Of a DNA stretch of 33,744 nt, positions 26,385-33,744 are shown piece by piece (position 1 is the stretch's first letter; each line of letters opens with the position of its first letter). Origin of the DNA: Muribaculaceae bacterium (GTDB taxonomy: Bacteria > Bacteroidota > Bacteroidia > Bacteroidales > Muribaculaceae); assembly GCA_029058745.1 (NCBI GenBank), contig JAIDXM010000028.1, forward strand, positions 1-33,744, read 5' to 3'. Under the pieces are notes generated by a model that saw only the letters and a list, made by a program, of their open reading frames with translations, did no database searches and was not told the origin of the DNA. A program made the position numbers and the translations under genes.

Positions 26385-27095
26385 ATGAATGCAAAAGACG
26401 TGATTATCGCGTGTGATTTCGGTTCTGCCGAAGCATGCTATGAATTTATCGACAAATTCAAGGACGTGGAGCGTAAGCCTTATCTGAAGATTGGGATGGA
26501 GCTGTTCTATGCGGCCGGTCCGGAGATTGTCAGGGAGCTAAAGAAAAAAGGATTCAAGATTTTCCTTGACCTCAAGCTTCACGACATACCGAACACAGTA
26601 AAGAAAGCCATGAGAGTGCTGTCCGGACTCGATGTGGATATGGTAAATGTTCACGCGGCGGGCACAGTCGAGATGATGCGTGCCGCGCTTGAGGGACTTA
26701 CACGTGCAGACGGCACACGTCCTTTGCTTATCGCGGTGACACAGCTGACATCGACATCCGAGAAGGCGATGCGCGAGCAGCTCCTTATAGACGCGTCAAT
26801 CAATGACACAATCGCCAAATATGCATGCAATGCCAAAGAGGCGGGACTTGACGGAGTGGTGTGTTCACCTCTTGAGGCAAGCCTTGTGAAGGAGGCGTGT
26901 GGCAACAGTTTTATGACCATCACACCCGGCATACGGTTTGCCGACTCGTCGGTTGATGACCAGGTGAGAATCACAGACCCTGTCCGGGCACGCGAGATAG
27001 GCTCAGACTATATCGTGGTGGGACGTCCGATTACGGCGGCGGCAGACCCGGTGGCTGCTTACAACCGTTGTGTGAAGGATTTTCTCGGTCTTTGA
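26385..27095 (+). CDS. pyrF: Orotidine 5'-phosphate decarboxylase, type 1
   Basis: A 236-residue TIM-barrel enzyme making UMP from OMP. The catalytic tetrad region DLKLHDIPNT gives D62, K64 and D67. VNVHAAG, IAVTQLTSTSE, TPGIR and YIVVGRPIT complete the type 1 signature. It closely resembles the Bacillus subtilis enzyme as I recall it. Bacteroides species that I remember carry a longer type 2 PyrF of about 270 residues, so this form is noteworthy. It follows the pyrD hairpin gap and lies 48 bases before pyrE. Confidence 0.94.
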   Translation: MNAKDVIIACDFGSAEACYEFIDKFKDVERKPYLKIGMELFYAAGPEIVRELKKKGFKIFLDLKLHDIPNTVKKAMRVLSGLDVDMVNVHAAGTVEMMRAALEGLTRADGTRPLLIAVTQLTSTSEKAMREQLLIDASINDTIAKYACNAKEAGLDGVVCSPLEASLVKEACGNSFMTITPGIRFADSSVDDQVRITDPVRAREIGSDYIVVGRPITAAADPVAAYNRCVKDFLGL

Positions 27096-27143
27096 GTATC
27101 GGTTTATTCCAAAAAAGATAAAATTACCCTCAAACAGATAAAT

Positions 27144-27779
27144 ATGAATACTGCAGAAAAAGTAGCGGCCGAACTTCTTGGCATAAAGGCCGTGTTCCTG
27201 AGTCCTGCCAATCCCTTTACATGGGCAAGCGGCATAAAGAGTCCTATATATTGCGACAATCGACTGATTCTCACGTCGCCGGAAGCCCGCAAGGTTGTTG
27301 AGGAGGCGATAGCCGCGACTGTCAAGGAGAAATTCCCCGAGGCAGAGGTACTCATGGGCACAAGTACGGCTGGCATAGCGCATGCCGCTATCGCCGCGTG
27401 GATTCTCGACAAGCCGATGGGGTATGTACGTGGTGGCAACAAAGACCATGGGCGTGGCAACCGTATCGAGGGCCGTCTTGAGCCGGGACAGAAAGTTGTG
27501 GTGATCGAAGACCTTATCTCCACTGCCGGAAGCTGCATAGAGGTGGTTGAGGCGTTGCGTGAGGCCGGTGCGGAGGTGCTGGGCGTGGTGAGCATTTTCA
27601 CCTACGGGATGCAGAAGGGTCTCGACCGTCTGGCGGCTGCCAATGTCACCAATTACTCACTCTCCAATTTCGATACACTCTGCAAGGTGGCTGTTGACGA
27701 GAAATACATCACAGCAGAGGAGGAGGTGAAACTCAAGAAGTTTATGGCCAATCCTTCCGATGAGTCATGGATGGCCTGA
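27144..27779 (+). CDS. pyrE: Orotate phosphoribosyltransferase
   Basis: A dimeric enzyme of 211 residues joining orotate to PRPP. The N-terminal FTWASGIKSPIYCDNR and the PRPP loop VVVIEDLISTAGS (118-130) are diagnostic. The loop has STAGS where most members have STGGS; an Ala there is conservative. GYVRGGNKDHGRGNRIEG carries the catalytic loop. It lies between pyrF and pyrB (18 bases before pyrB) and belongs to the same transcript. Confidence 0.94.
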   Translation: MNTAEKVAAELLGIKAVFLSPANPFTWASGIKSPIYCDNRLILTSPEARKVVEEAIAATVKEKFPEAEVLMGTSTAGIAHAAIAAWILDKPMGYVRGGNKDHGRGNRIEGRLEPGQKVVVIEDLISTAGSCIEVVEALREAGAEVLGVVSIFTYGMQKGLDRLAAANVTNYSLSNFDTLCKVAVDEKYITAEEEVKLKKFMANPSDESWMA

Positions 27780-27797
27780 CCTTTAAATGGAAGCATC

Positions 27798-28886
27798 ATG
27801 AAACATCTCATTGACCCTACCGATCTCTCAAAGCAGGAGCTTGAGGAGATTATCAATCTCGCACTCGATATAATAGACAACCGCGAGAAGTATTCGGAGC
27901 GATGCAAAGGTAAGAAGCTGGCCACACTTTTCTATGAGCCATCCACCCGCACTCGTCTGAGCTTCACATCCGCCATGATGGAGCTTGGCGGGAATGTGCT
28001 CGGATTCTCTGATGCAAAGAACACTTCGGTTAGCAAAGGAGAGACCTGCGCTGATACCACGAAGGTAATCAACTGTTTCGCCGACATCATCGCCATGCGC
28101 CACTTCGAGGAGGGTGCGGCCACCGTGTCGGCCATGAATTCGAATATACCTGTAATCAACGCCGGCGACGGAAGCCACAGCCATCCGACACAGACTCTTA
28201 CGGATCTTCTCACTATCAAGAGGGAGATAGGGCGTTTCGACAATATAACCATCGGATTCTGCGGCGACCTCAAGTTCGGGCGCACCGTGCATTCCTTGAT
28301 TAAGGCCCTTTCCCGTTATAGTGGCGTGAAGGTGATACTCATAGCCCCGGAGCAGCTCCGTCTTCCCGATTATATGAAACAGGAGGTGTGCGACATGAAC
28401 GGCGTCTCTTATGTGGAGGTTGACACCATGGAGGAGGTGATGGGAGAACTCGATGTGCTCTACATGACCCGCGTGCAGAAGGAGCGTTTCTTTGATGAGG
28501 ACGAGTATGACCGCGTTAAGGATTTCTTTATCCTGGATGCCGAGAAGCTGAAATTGGCGCGTCCTGAAATGAGAATCCTCCATCCGTTGCCCCGTGTCAA
28601 CGAAATCAGCACCGATGTCGATTCCGACCCTCGTGCCGCATATTTCAGGCAGGTTGAGAATGGCAAGTTCGTGCGTATGGCACTTATCTGCAAGTTGCTC
28701 GAATGGGCCAAAGATCCTGAAAAGACCACCAAACTTGTGCCGGATGACGCCGTGAGAGGAAAGTTCACATGCCGCAACAAGCGATGCATCTCGAATATGG
28801 AGGTAGGTGTGGAAAGTCTTTTCCGTCCTGCCCATGACAATTCCGGTGACTACCGTTGCGTGTATTGCGAGTCAAAACCGAAGTGA
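27798..28886 (+). CDS. pyrB: Aspartate carbamoyltransferase fused to a PyrI-type zinc ribbon
   Basis: 362 residues. Residues 1-304 are a complete catalytic chain: STRTR at 49-53, the 80s loop SVSKGE, HPTQ at 129-132 and HPLPRVNE at 262-269. A linker (305-322) leads to C325-x4-C330-x23-C354-x2-C357, exactly the cysteine spacing of the zinc domain of E. coli PyrI (109, 114, 138, 141), with CISNMEV matching CISHAEP. The roughly 100-residue nucleotide-binding domain of PyrI is absent, and no separate pyrI follows. The chain would carry its own structural zinc domain but lack ATP/CTP allostery. Last gene of the operon, 18 bases after pyrE. Confidence 0.93.
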   Translation: MKHLIDPTDLSKQELEEIINLALDIIDNREKYSERCKGKKLATLFYEPSTRTRLSFTSAMMELGGNVLGFSDAKNTSVSKGETCADTTKVINCFADIIAMRHFEEGAATVSAMNSNIPVINAGDGSHSHPTQTLTDLLTIKREIGRFDNITIGFCGDLKFGRTVHSLIKALSRYSGVKVILIAPEQLRLPDYMKQEVCDMNGVSYVEVDTMEEVMGELDVLYMTRVQKERFFDEDEYDRVKDFFILDAEKLKLARPEMRILHPLPRVNEISTDVDSDPRAAYFRQVENGKFVRMALICKLLEWAKDPEKTTKLVPDDAVRGKFTCRNKRCISNMEVGVESLFRPAHDNSGDYRCVYCESKPK

Positions 28887-28894
28887 CGGTATAT

Positions 28895-28936
28895 ACAGAA
28901 AAATCCTTATGCCAACTGGCATAAGGATTTTTCTGT
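28895..28936. terminator. Bidirectional terminator between pyrB and DUF805
   Basis: Nineteen bases at 28895-28913 pair perfectly with 28918-28936 around a four-base loop. A5 and T5 tracts lie within the arms, so a U-tract follows the inner stem on both strands. It lies between the pyrB stop and the convergent DUF805 gene and should end both transcripts. Confidence 0.85.
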
Positions 28937-28952
28937 AAATTACAACAGGAGA

Positions 28953-29324
28953 TTATCGGGGCATTGGACCGAAGCGGTTGTCGCCCGGATCTCCGGGAGT
29001 TGCGGCAAGGACTATATACCAGAAGAATCCAATAAGCGGGATTAGGGTGATAAAAATCCATCCTCCCCCTTTGCCTATATCGTGCATCCTTCTGACACCC
29101 AGAGCTATCGTCGGGAGCAAGATGGCTAGGTTAAAACCCCATTGCAGTAGCAGAGTCCAAAGAGCGGGATCGCCATTTGAAGAAAAGGGCAGTCCCAAAA
29201 GGTAGATTGCCACGGAAACCATGATGGTAAAAAGGGTAAACCACCAGTATTCAGAGCGAGATGCGCGTCCACTGAATGTCACGTACTTTGACAGGACGCT
29301 TCTTATAGATTCTTGATAAGTCAT
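28953..29324 (-). CDS. DUF805 membrane protein
   Basis: A small inner-membrane protein of 123 residues with the DUF805 layout: FSGRASRSEYWWFTLF at the start, then three or four hydrophobic helices, the GVRRMHDIGKGGGWIFI loop, and a final helix followed by GDPGDNRFGP. The family has no firmly established function. It lies 24 bases downstream of the SPFH gene in the same direction and is probably the last gene of an nfeD-SPFH-DUF805 transcript. The transcript ends at the bidirectional terminator after pyrB. Confidence 0.85.
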   Translation of the reverse strand: MTYQESIRSVLSKYVTFSGRASRSEYWWFTLFTIMVSVAIYLLGLPFSSNGDPALWTLLLQWGFNLAILLPTIALGVRRMHDIGKGGGWIFITLIPLIGFFWYIVLAATPGDPGDNRFGPMPR

Positions 29325-29348
29325 AATAGAAAAAGGTTAATGTAGTGT

Positions 29349-30326
29349 TTATTTGCCGGGGAAGAGGTCTTTGATTGAGCCGATGGATGAGAGGAGCGAC
29401 GACGCCTCGTAGGGCATGTAGATTGTCTTGTTGTCTTTTCCGGATGTCATCTCACGCAGTGTGTCGATATATCTCATGGCGAGCATATATGTGGCGGGGT
29501 CAGTCTTGGTAGAGCTGACAGCCTGTGCCACTTTGAGGATGGCGTCGGCCTCCGCCTGCGCGTTGAGGATTATTGCACGGGCCTCACCCTCGGCACGTAG
29601 AATCTCCGCTTGTTTCGTGGCTTCCGCCTGGTTTATCTTCGATGCTTTCTCACCCTCGGAGCGCAAAATCAGCGACTGTTTCTCACCTTCGGCGTTGAGA
29701 ATCTCGGCGCGACGGTTACGTTCAGCTTGCATCTGCTTCTCCATGGCCACGCGCACGCTTTCGGGAGGTGTGATGTCCTGAAGTTCCACGCGGTTCACCT
29801 TCACACCCCATTTGTTTGTGGCTTCGTCAAGAATCACTTGCAGTTTGGAGTTTATTGTGTCGCGGGATGTCAGGGTCTCGTCAAGTTCAAGCTCTCCGAT
29901 TACGTTTCTTAGAGAAGTCTGTGTCAGCTTCTCGATGGCGTTCGGGAGGTTGTCGATTTCATATACCGACTTTTTGGGGTCAACAATCTGGAAATACAGG
30001 AGTGCGTTGATTTCAGTTGTGACGTTGTCGCGGGTAATCACCTGTTGCGAGGGGAAGTCATACACCTGTTCGCGGAGGTCGATGATGTTTGTCGTGGTCA
30101 TAGCCGCATAGGGGCGTCCGTTATATGTCTTGACCGAACGCTGGTAAATTTGTTTCGGCCTGTCGATAAACGGGATTATGAAGTTGATGCCGGGAGGGAG
30201 GACGCTGTGGAAGCGACCGAGTCTTTCCACCACGCGTGTTTCGCTTTGGGGCACGACTTTTACGCCAGCCGAGATAATCACAATGGCGAGGAGTAGAACT
30301 ACCCCCGCAAGAATCCATGTTGTCAT
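29349..30326 (-). CDS. SPFH/band 7 (stomatin-like) protein, QmcA type
   Basis: 325 residues: one N-terminal membrane helix (ILAGVVLLLAIVIISAGVKVV), an SPFH domain (about 25-210, with VERLGRFHSVLPPGINFIIPFID), a long charged helix rich in AEILxAEGE repeats (about 210-275) forming a coiled coil, and a C-terminal membrane-associated segment. Such proteins oligomerise in membrane microdomains, usually with an NfeD partner, which is encoded 49 bases upstream. The frame is open back to 30398, but the ATG at 30326 gives the standard start just before the helix. Confidence 0.9.
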   Translation of the reverse strand: MTTWILAGVVLLLAIVIISAGVKVVPQSETRVVERLGRFHSVLPPGINFIIPFIDRPKQIYQRSVKTYNGRPYAAMTTTNIIDLREQVYDFPSQQVITRDNVTTEINALLYFQIVDPKKSVYEIDNLPNAIEKLTQTSLRNVIGELELDETLTSRDTINSKLQVILDEATNKWGVKVNRVELQDITPPESVRVAMEKQMQAERNRRAEILNAEGEKQSLILRSEGEKASKINQAEATKQAEILRAEGEARAIILNAQAEADAILKVAQAVSSTKTDPATYMLAMRYIDTLREMTSGKDNKTIYMPYEASSLLSSIGSIKDLFPGK

Positions 30327-30375
30327 GACGTTATGGTATTTTGAGGTTATTATATGAGCTTGAATGTATGTTTGT

Positions 30376-30828
30376 CTAATCAAGTATGGGCTCCACATTC
30401 AGGATGATGGAGTCATATCCGGTGACAACGACTTCCGTTCCTTTCTCGATTGTCAGGTTCCCTCCGGTGGCTTTCACCTGCCAGTTGTCGCCGTCAATAC
30501 GTGCGCGTCCCGGCCGGTCCGGACGTATCGTTTCGGAGAGTATGGCCTTTCTGCCGAGTAGCGCGTCCATGCCTGTGCGTGAGGCTTTTCCATTCTTGTC
30601 AACGGCAAGGGCATGCCATTTTTGGAAGGAAGGCACAAGAAATACATACGCGGCCACAGCGGCTGCGGCGGTCAGTACAATCTGCCATAGAATGTCGATG
30701 CCGAAGAGAGAGCCGACGAGTCCTGCGATACAGCCTACAGCCAGGCAAAGTGCCCACATCATTTGGGAAAGCACTTCAATGATGAGCAATACCCCCATCA
30801 CAATGAGCCAAACAATCCACATCTCCAT
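30376..30828 (-). CDS. NfeD-like membrane protein
   Basis: 150 residues with two or three N-terminal membrane helices (WIVWLIVMGVLLIIEVL and the following stretches) and a C-terminal OB-fold domain (about 90-148, ALLGRKAILSETIRPDRPGRARIDGDNW then TEVVVTGYDSIILNVEPI). It is the short NfeD form without the ClpP-like protease part. NfeD-SPFH gene pairs are widespread and act together in membrane quality control. It is the first gene of the leftward operon, with a well-matched promoter 37 bases upstream. Confidence 0.88.
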   Translation of the reverse strand: MEMWIVWLIVMGVLLIIEVLSQMMWALCLAVGCIAGLVGSLFGIDILWQIVLTAAAAVAAYVFLVPSFQKWHALAVDKNGKASRTGMDALLGRKAILSETIRPDRPGRARIDGDNWQVKATGGNLTIEKGTEVVVTGYDSIILNVEPILD

Positions 30829-30864
30829 AGTCGTATATATTTAGGGTGTCCTGTTAATTAGACG

Positions 30865-30895
30865 CAAATATACTGAAAAATATGGAATTATCAAA
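30865..30895 (-). promoter_or_regulatory. Bacteroides-type promoter of the nfeD operon
   Basis: On the minus strand TTTG (30892-30895), a 19-base spacer and TATATTTG (30865-30872) match both consensus boxes and spacing. Transcription should begin near 30860, about 30 bases before the nfeD start codon. Confidence 0.75.
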
Positions 30896-30930
30896 CATTT
30901 TTAGCAAGTTTTTACGCAATTATTCAATGC

Positions 30931-31622
30931 TTAGAGATGCAATTTGATTCCGATGTCGATGGACAGTCTGGAGATGCCGGTTGTTTTGTTGCGGTCAAAG
31001 TTTGCGGGTATATTATATTTTTCGAGATCTTGTGAGATAAATGAATTCAGCCACGACAATGACGCCGTGACGCCCACTTCTTTTGAACAGCGGCATTCAA
31101 TGCCGAAGGAAGTGTTGGTTCCCCATCCGTATTCGCTGAGTCTGACCATAAATCCATTGCTCGTTGTTACCCCGTTTATTGCTGTGGCATAGCCTGATTG
31201 TGTCATCATTGCAAACCCTATGCCGGCGGCGTAGTTTAAGCTCCACATACCTTTCCCGAGTTTATGGTGCCTACGAATTGAGGGGCGAAGTAGTTTACGT
31301 AAATTGATTCATCGAGACTTGCGGTGTTGAAGCCTCCCGCGTATGCTGTTTCGCCACCATGTGTGTAGTATCCTTGATAAAGGAGTCCGGCTCCGATGTC
31401 CCTTTTAGAAATCCATGAATACCCTGCTTGCCAGTCCAACCCTAAACGCGGTTCGCCGGTTGTCCATGTAGTATAAACTTCGCTCACGATATGGCTGAAC
31501 CCTACGGAAGCGAATAAGGAATGTCCGTTTAAGGGATAATACGCTTCTTCCGGTTCCTCCGCTATACATGGAATCGCCAACGCCAACGCTGACACCAACA
31601 TGTATTTTCTTAGATGTCTCAT
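30931..31622 (-). pseudogene. Outer-membrane beta-barrel protein, frameshifted
   Basis: Two overlapping minus-strand frames join into one protein of about 230 residues. The first (31622 to 31236) opens with a signal peptide (MRHLRKYMLVSALALAIPCIAEE) and barrel-like strands (SLFASVGFSHIVSEV, LGLDWQAGYSWIS). The second (31248 to 30931) continues with LNYAAGIGFAMMTQSG and ends ...RLSIDIGIKLHL, a terminal-strand pattern. The shift lies near 31245-31257, in a GGGAAAGG tract. It may be a real inactivating mutation or a sequencing slip. The downstream frame has a Met at the junction, so separate translation is possible but unlikely to give a barrel. Family unknown beyond porin-like barrel. Confidence 0.6.
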
Positions 31623-31668
31623 AATGTATAGATATTATTTTTGTTTGATGTGGTTAATTCATCACTCT

Positions 31669-31976
31669 TATCATCTATGACACAGCCATAGATATATATC
31701 CTGTTTTCTTATATTTCTGCGCCTCATCGTCAGATAATCTTCCGATGTGCATATTTACGAATTCCTTCCGCATAATTTTTAACCGTTATATGACATTACC
31801 AACGAAAACGTGTGGGATAAAAGATTCTCATAAACAGGTTTTTCATTTCTTTTGAGAAACCCTCTTTTAGGAGGGGAGGGGAGTCAACCATCTCTCCCTT
31901 GTTGAGCGTTGTTATTTTTTTTAATTTTGAATTCCTTTCACAGACAGCCATTAATGATTCGCGTGAATCAAATATT
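31669..31976. repeat. Direct repeat, copy 1 (308 bases)
   Basis: It matches 33344-33652 with about seven substitutions and one single-base deletion by eye, roughly 97 percent identity, in the same orientation. It spans the 3' end of gene A and the 5' end of gene B. The deletion, in an ATATAT tract, shifts the frame of the gene B fragment in this copy. Confidence 0.9.
31675..31773 (-). pseudogene. Truncated copy of gene B
   Basis: It starts MRKEFVNMHIGRLSDDEAQKY, identical to the intact gene at 33449. A one-base deletion after about 24 codons sends it to a TAG at 31675-31677 after 32 residues. Homology to gene B ends at 31669, the repeat border. It keeps the 22-base spacing from the gene A stop, so the A-B arrangement is preserved although this B is dead. 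Confidence 0.7.
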
Positions 31977-32611
31977 TTAATTCTGCTTCTTTTAAAATGT
32001 TCATACCAATCAACAACCCCAGGACCTCTTATTCCCATTAGGTTGTCATTCTTTAGACGCTTTTCCGATTGCCAAATGAATCTATCGAATGCCTTCGTGG
32101 CTTTTCTCATAAGGACTGAATCTTCAAAGTATAAAGAGAGTGCCAGCATTAGCTCCATAAACATCCAGTTATCATAGAAATAATATTCGTGGTATTTGTT
32201 CTTTTCTGTAAAATAGTGGACAGCCTCTTTATAAATCCAGTCATAAGAAATGATACCATTTAAAACTTGATCGTAAAGAGGATTGGGATTATCGTTATAT
32301 CTTTTAAAAAAGAGATCATGCTGTTTAAGATCTGTTTTGTTATCTATATCTTTCCAATAGCGTCTTCGATCACCTGTATATAGTGGTTTGCAGAGACAAT
32401 TCTCAGAACTATTGGACACTCCAGACCATAAAGGCTTGACTACAAGGTTAGGTTCATATGAAATACCATAACCACCTTTCTCCAGCCAGATTCCAATAAG
32501 GAATATGTCAGTGCGATAATATAATCTCGAAGCACCATACTGTTTTAGAAAAGGGAACTTCTCAAGCCATTGGCTCATGATTAATTCCCAAAGTTTCTGT
32601 CTCTCAGTCAT
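31796..32611 (-). CDS. Hypothetical protein, gene A (full copy)
   Basis: 271 residues from the ATG at 32611 (MTERQKLWELI). A GTG at 32647 would add twelve. I do not recognise the family. It is rich in Tyr, Trp and Lys, with no signal peptide or membrane helix (KYHEYYFYDNWMFMELMLALSLYF is the most hydrophobic part), so probably cytosolic. The last 60 or so residues (IFDSRESL...FYPTRFRW) lie in the direct repeat and recur in the fragment at 33472-33729, while the rest is unique. Base composition is visibly richer in A and T than in the biosynthetic genes, suggesting acquired DNA. It lies upstream of a broken gene B. Confidence 0.6.
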   Translation of the reverse strand: MTERQKLWELIMSQWLEKFPFLKQYGASRLYYRTDIFLIGIWLEKGGYGISYEPNLVVKPLWSGVSNSSENCLCKPLYTGDRRRYWKDIDNKTDLKQHDLFFKRYNDNPNPLYDQVLNGIISYDWIYKEAVHYFTEKNKYHEYYFYDNWMFMELMLALSLYFEDSVLMRKATKAFDRFIWQSEKRLKNDNLMGIRGPGVVDWYEHFKRSRIKIFDSRESLMAVCERNSKLKKITTLNKGEMVDSPPLLKEGFSKEMKNLFMRIFYPTRFRW

Positions 32612-32984
32612 AGTTGATGAATCTTTAGGGTGAATTATGGTCAACACACAAAATAGATGTGCATTTTATACCTGTGCGAATTCTACATGCCAAGGTCATG
32701 TCCCTGCCTTCGAAAATGCACAAATGCTTTCTATTTCGACAGTAAGGACACATATTAGCAAATTTCGCCAGAATCCTCGGAATATGCAAGGATTTTGCTG
32801 GAAATCGAGTTAATGAACTCGGAAACGTCCCAAGATGTGGCGTTGTTCCCAAGTTCTATGTCAATTTTATTAATCATCGTCCGATTGGGCAGATAAAATA
32901 TTCGCTAATTTAATTCAACCAACAGGTGTAATATTGTGCTTTCCGTACATATATTACAATCTGTCTTAAATGTTTCACATCTCC
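32612..32984. other. AT-rich gap between gene A and gene B
   Basis: This interval of 373 bases holds no gene I can support. A 75-codon minus-strand frame (32852 to 32625) contains several cysteines (CPYCRNRKH near its middle) but has no recognisable domain and overlaps the start of gene A. No consensus Bacteroides promoter was found for gene A. Confidence 0.4.
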
Positions 32985-33449
32985 TTACCATATATCAAGT
33001 TTGCCGATGTTGTTTTCTGTAACGATTCCATTTTCAAATCGGTTGTCGAATCCCGGATTTTCTTTCGTAAGAATGTCTGTTCCCTTTTCAAAGATATTTC
33101 CGATGATTCTAACCTGTGCGTCAAATATACAGTCAAAGAACCTGACTTCCTCCTTGAATATATTGTTTGTCATTACATACGGTTTATGGTTGTGGCCTCC
33201 TGTCTGGTAATCTATGGCATCCAAAACCACGTTCCCATCGAAGGTTAAGCCCTCCTCAAACCATGCGTTGTATATGTTGATGTTTTTTATAACGCAATTC
33301 CTTATTTCCACAGGTTTCTCAAACACACATGCCAACAAGCTTATATCATCTATGACACAGCCATAGATATATAATCCTGTTTTCTCATATTTCTGCGCCT
33401 CATCGTCAGATAATCTTCCGATGTGCATATTTACGAATTCCTTCCGCAT
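32985..33449 (-). CDS. Pentapeptide-like / beta-helix protein, gene B
   Basis: 154 residues with a quasi-repeated pattern of Phe, Val or Ile every five residues (CVIDDISLLACVFEKPVEIRN, NAWFEEGLTFDGNVV, RFFDCIFDAQVRIIGNIF). This suggests a right-handed beta-helix of the pentapeptide-repeat kind. There is no signal peptide. Its first 35 or so codons lie in the direct repeat, and it follows the gene A' fragment by 22 bases, the same spacing as in the other copy, so A and B are a natural pair. The function is unknown. Pairing with a variable upstream gene could mean a toxin-immunity or effector cassette, but nothing in the sequence proves this. Confidence 0.6.
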   Translation of the reverse strand: MRKEFVNMHIGRLSDDEAQKYEKTGLYIYGCVIDDISLLACVFEKPVEIRNCVIKNINIYNAWFEEGLTFDGNVVLDAIDYQTGGHNHKPYVMTNNIFKEEVRFFDCIFDAQVRIIGNIFEKGTDILTKENPGFDNRFENGIVTENNIGKLDIW

Positions 33450-33652
33450 AATTTTTAGCCGTTATATGACATTACCAACGAAAACGTGTGGGATAAAAGA
33501 TTCTCATAAACAGGTTTTTCATTTCTTTTGAGAAACCCTCTTTTAGCAAGGGAGGGGAGTCAACCATCTCTCCCTTGTTGAGCGTTGTTATTTTTTTTAA
33601 TTTTGAATTCTCTTCACAGACAGCAATTAATGATTCGCGTGAATCAAATATT
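33344..33652. repeat. Direct repeat, copy 2 (309 bases)
   Basis: Partner of 31669-31976. Here the gene B frame is intact, and the gene A end belongs to a short or truncated copy. Copies are 1.67 kb apart, start to start, and could recombine to delete gene A and the gap. Confidence 0.9.
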
Positions 33653-33729
33653 GGAATTATCCTTCGTTTTAGAGCTTGTTTAAAAACAAATGTGAATAAG
33701 AAATGAGCATCAGTCGGATGCTCAGACAT
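33472..33729 (-). pseudogene. C-terminal fragment of a second gene A
   Basis: 85 codons, of which the last 60 or so (IFDSRESLIAVCEENSKLKK...FYPTRFRW) are nearly identical to gene A. The first 25 (MSEHPTDAHFLFTFVFKQ...) are unrelated. A stop codon lies directly upstream of the ATG at 33729, so this frame is not simply cut by the window edge. It is probably a decayed or recombined copy. Whether the 85-residue product is made is unknown. Confidence 0.5.
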
Positions 33730-33744
33730 TTATCCTTTGTAGAT

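Noticed and set aside
27828..28835. Long minus-strand frame (335 codons) opposite pyrB
   Set aside because: It is a shadow of the pyrB codon pattern, with no domain pattern or start context of its own.
30327..30398. N-terminal extension of the SPFH protein
   Set aside because: It partly overlaps the end of nfeD and lies before the membrane helix; the ATG at 30326 is the normal start.
32625..32852. 75-codon minus-strand frame with several cysteines
   Set aside because: No recognisable domain, it overlaps the start of gene A, and there is no promoter or ribosome site; kept only as a note in the gap entry.
1..33744. tRNA, rRNA or CRISPR arrays
   Set aside because: No cloverleaf T-loop pattern, ribosomal RNA motif or regularly spaced short repeat was seen; the only sizeable direct repeat is the A-B pair.

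Overview
This window looks like a chromosomal segment of a Bacteroidales bacterium (Bacteroidota). The signs are: an arginine pathway that uses the Bacteroides-type N-acylornithine (N-succinylornithine) carbamoyltransferase; promoters of the Bacteroides sigma type (TTTG, about 20 bases, TAnnTTTG); a fimbrillin-family lipoprotein with DUF5119 and DUF3575 partners; and a Leptospira-like citramalate synthase. Gene order and the type 1 PyrF differ from what I remember of Bacteroides itself, so a related family such as Muribaculaceae is plausible. I cannot assign the genus.

Layout, left to right. (1) Bases 1-532 hold the C-terminal part of an IS5-like transposase abutting the 3' end of an unidentified gene, closed by a terminator. 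(2) Bases 742-9276 hold a structured leader and an eight-gene arginine operon: GNAT acetyltransferase, argG, argC, argD, argF', argB, argE, argH. With the GNAT protein as candidate N-acylglutamate synthase, the whole glutamate-to-arginine route is present. (3) A near-perfect 38-bp hairpin separates argH from a convergent three-gene fimbria-type surface operon (12195 to 9358). (4) Bases 12439-17384 hold leuC-leuD-cimA-leuB, preceded by a promoter, a 26-codon leader peptide with six Ile and two Leu codons in a ten-codon block, and mutually exclusive antiterminator and terminator helices. This is a textbook ribosome-mediated attenuator. (5) An MFS exporter gene follows a 40-bp palindrome. (6) Bases 18699-28886 hold a complete de novo UMP operon, pyrC-carA-carB-pyrK-pyrD-pyrF-pyrE-pyrB. 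Its leader has a 39-codon reading frame that runs into an intrinsic terminator just after a U-rich stretch, which resembles the UTP-sensing pyrBI attenuator of enteric bacteria. PyrB carries a C-terminal zinc ribbon with exactly the cysteine spacing of PyrI but no PyrI allosteric domain. (7) Convergent nfeD-SPFH-DUF805 genes follow (30828 to 28953). (8) From about 30931 to the right end lies an accessory stretch. It has a frameshifted outer-membrane beta-barrel gene and an AT-richer tail with two copies of an A-B gene pair that share a direct repeat of about 309 bases.

The three biosynthetic operons fit together. CarAB makes carbamoyl phosphate for both the arginine and pyrimidine branches. 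LeuCD and LeuB can serve both leucine synthesis and, through citramalate, isoleucine synthesis. The Ile-rich leader in front of that operon agrees with the second role. Transcription attenuation appears to be the shared control theme: clear for leu/cim, well supported for pyr, weak for arg.

All family assignments are from reading the sequence and recalled family motifs. No database search was run.
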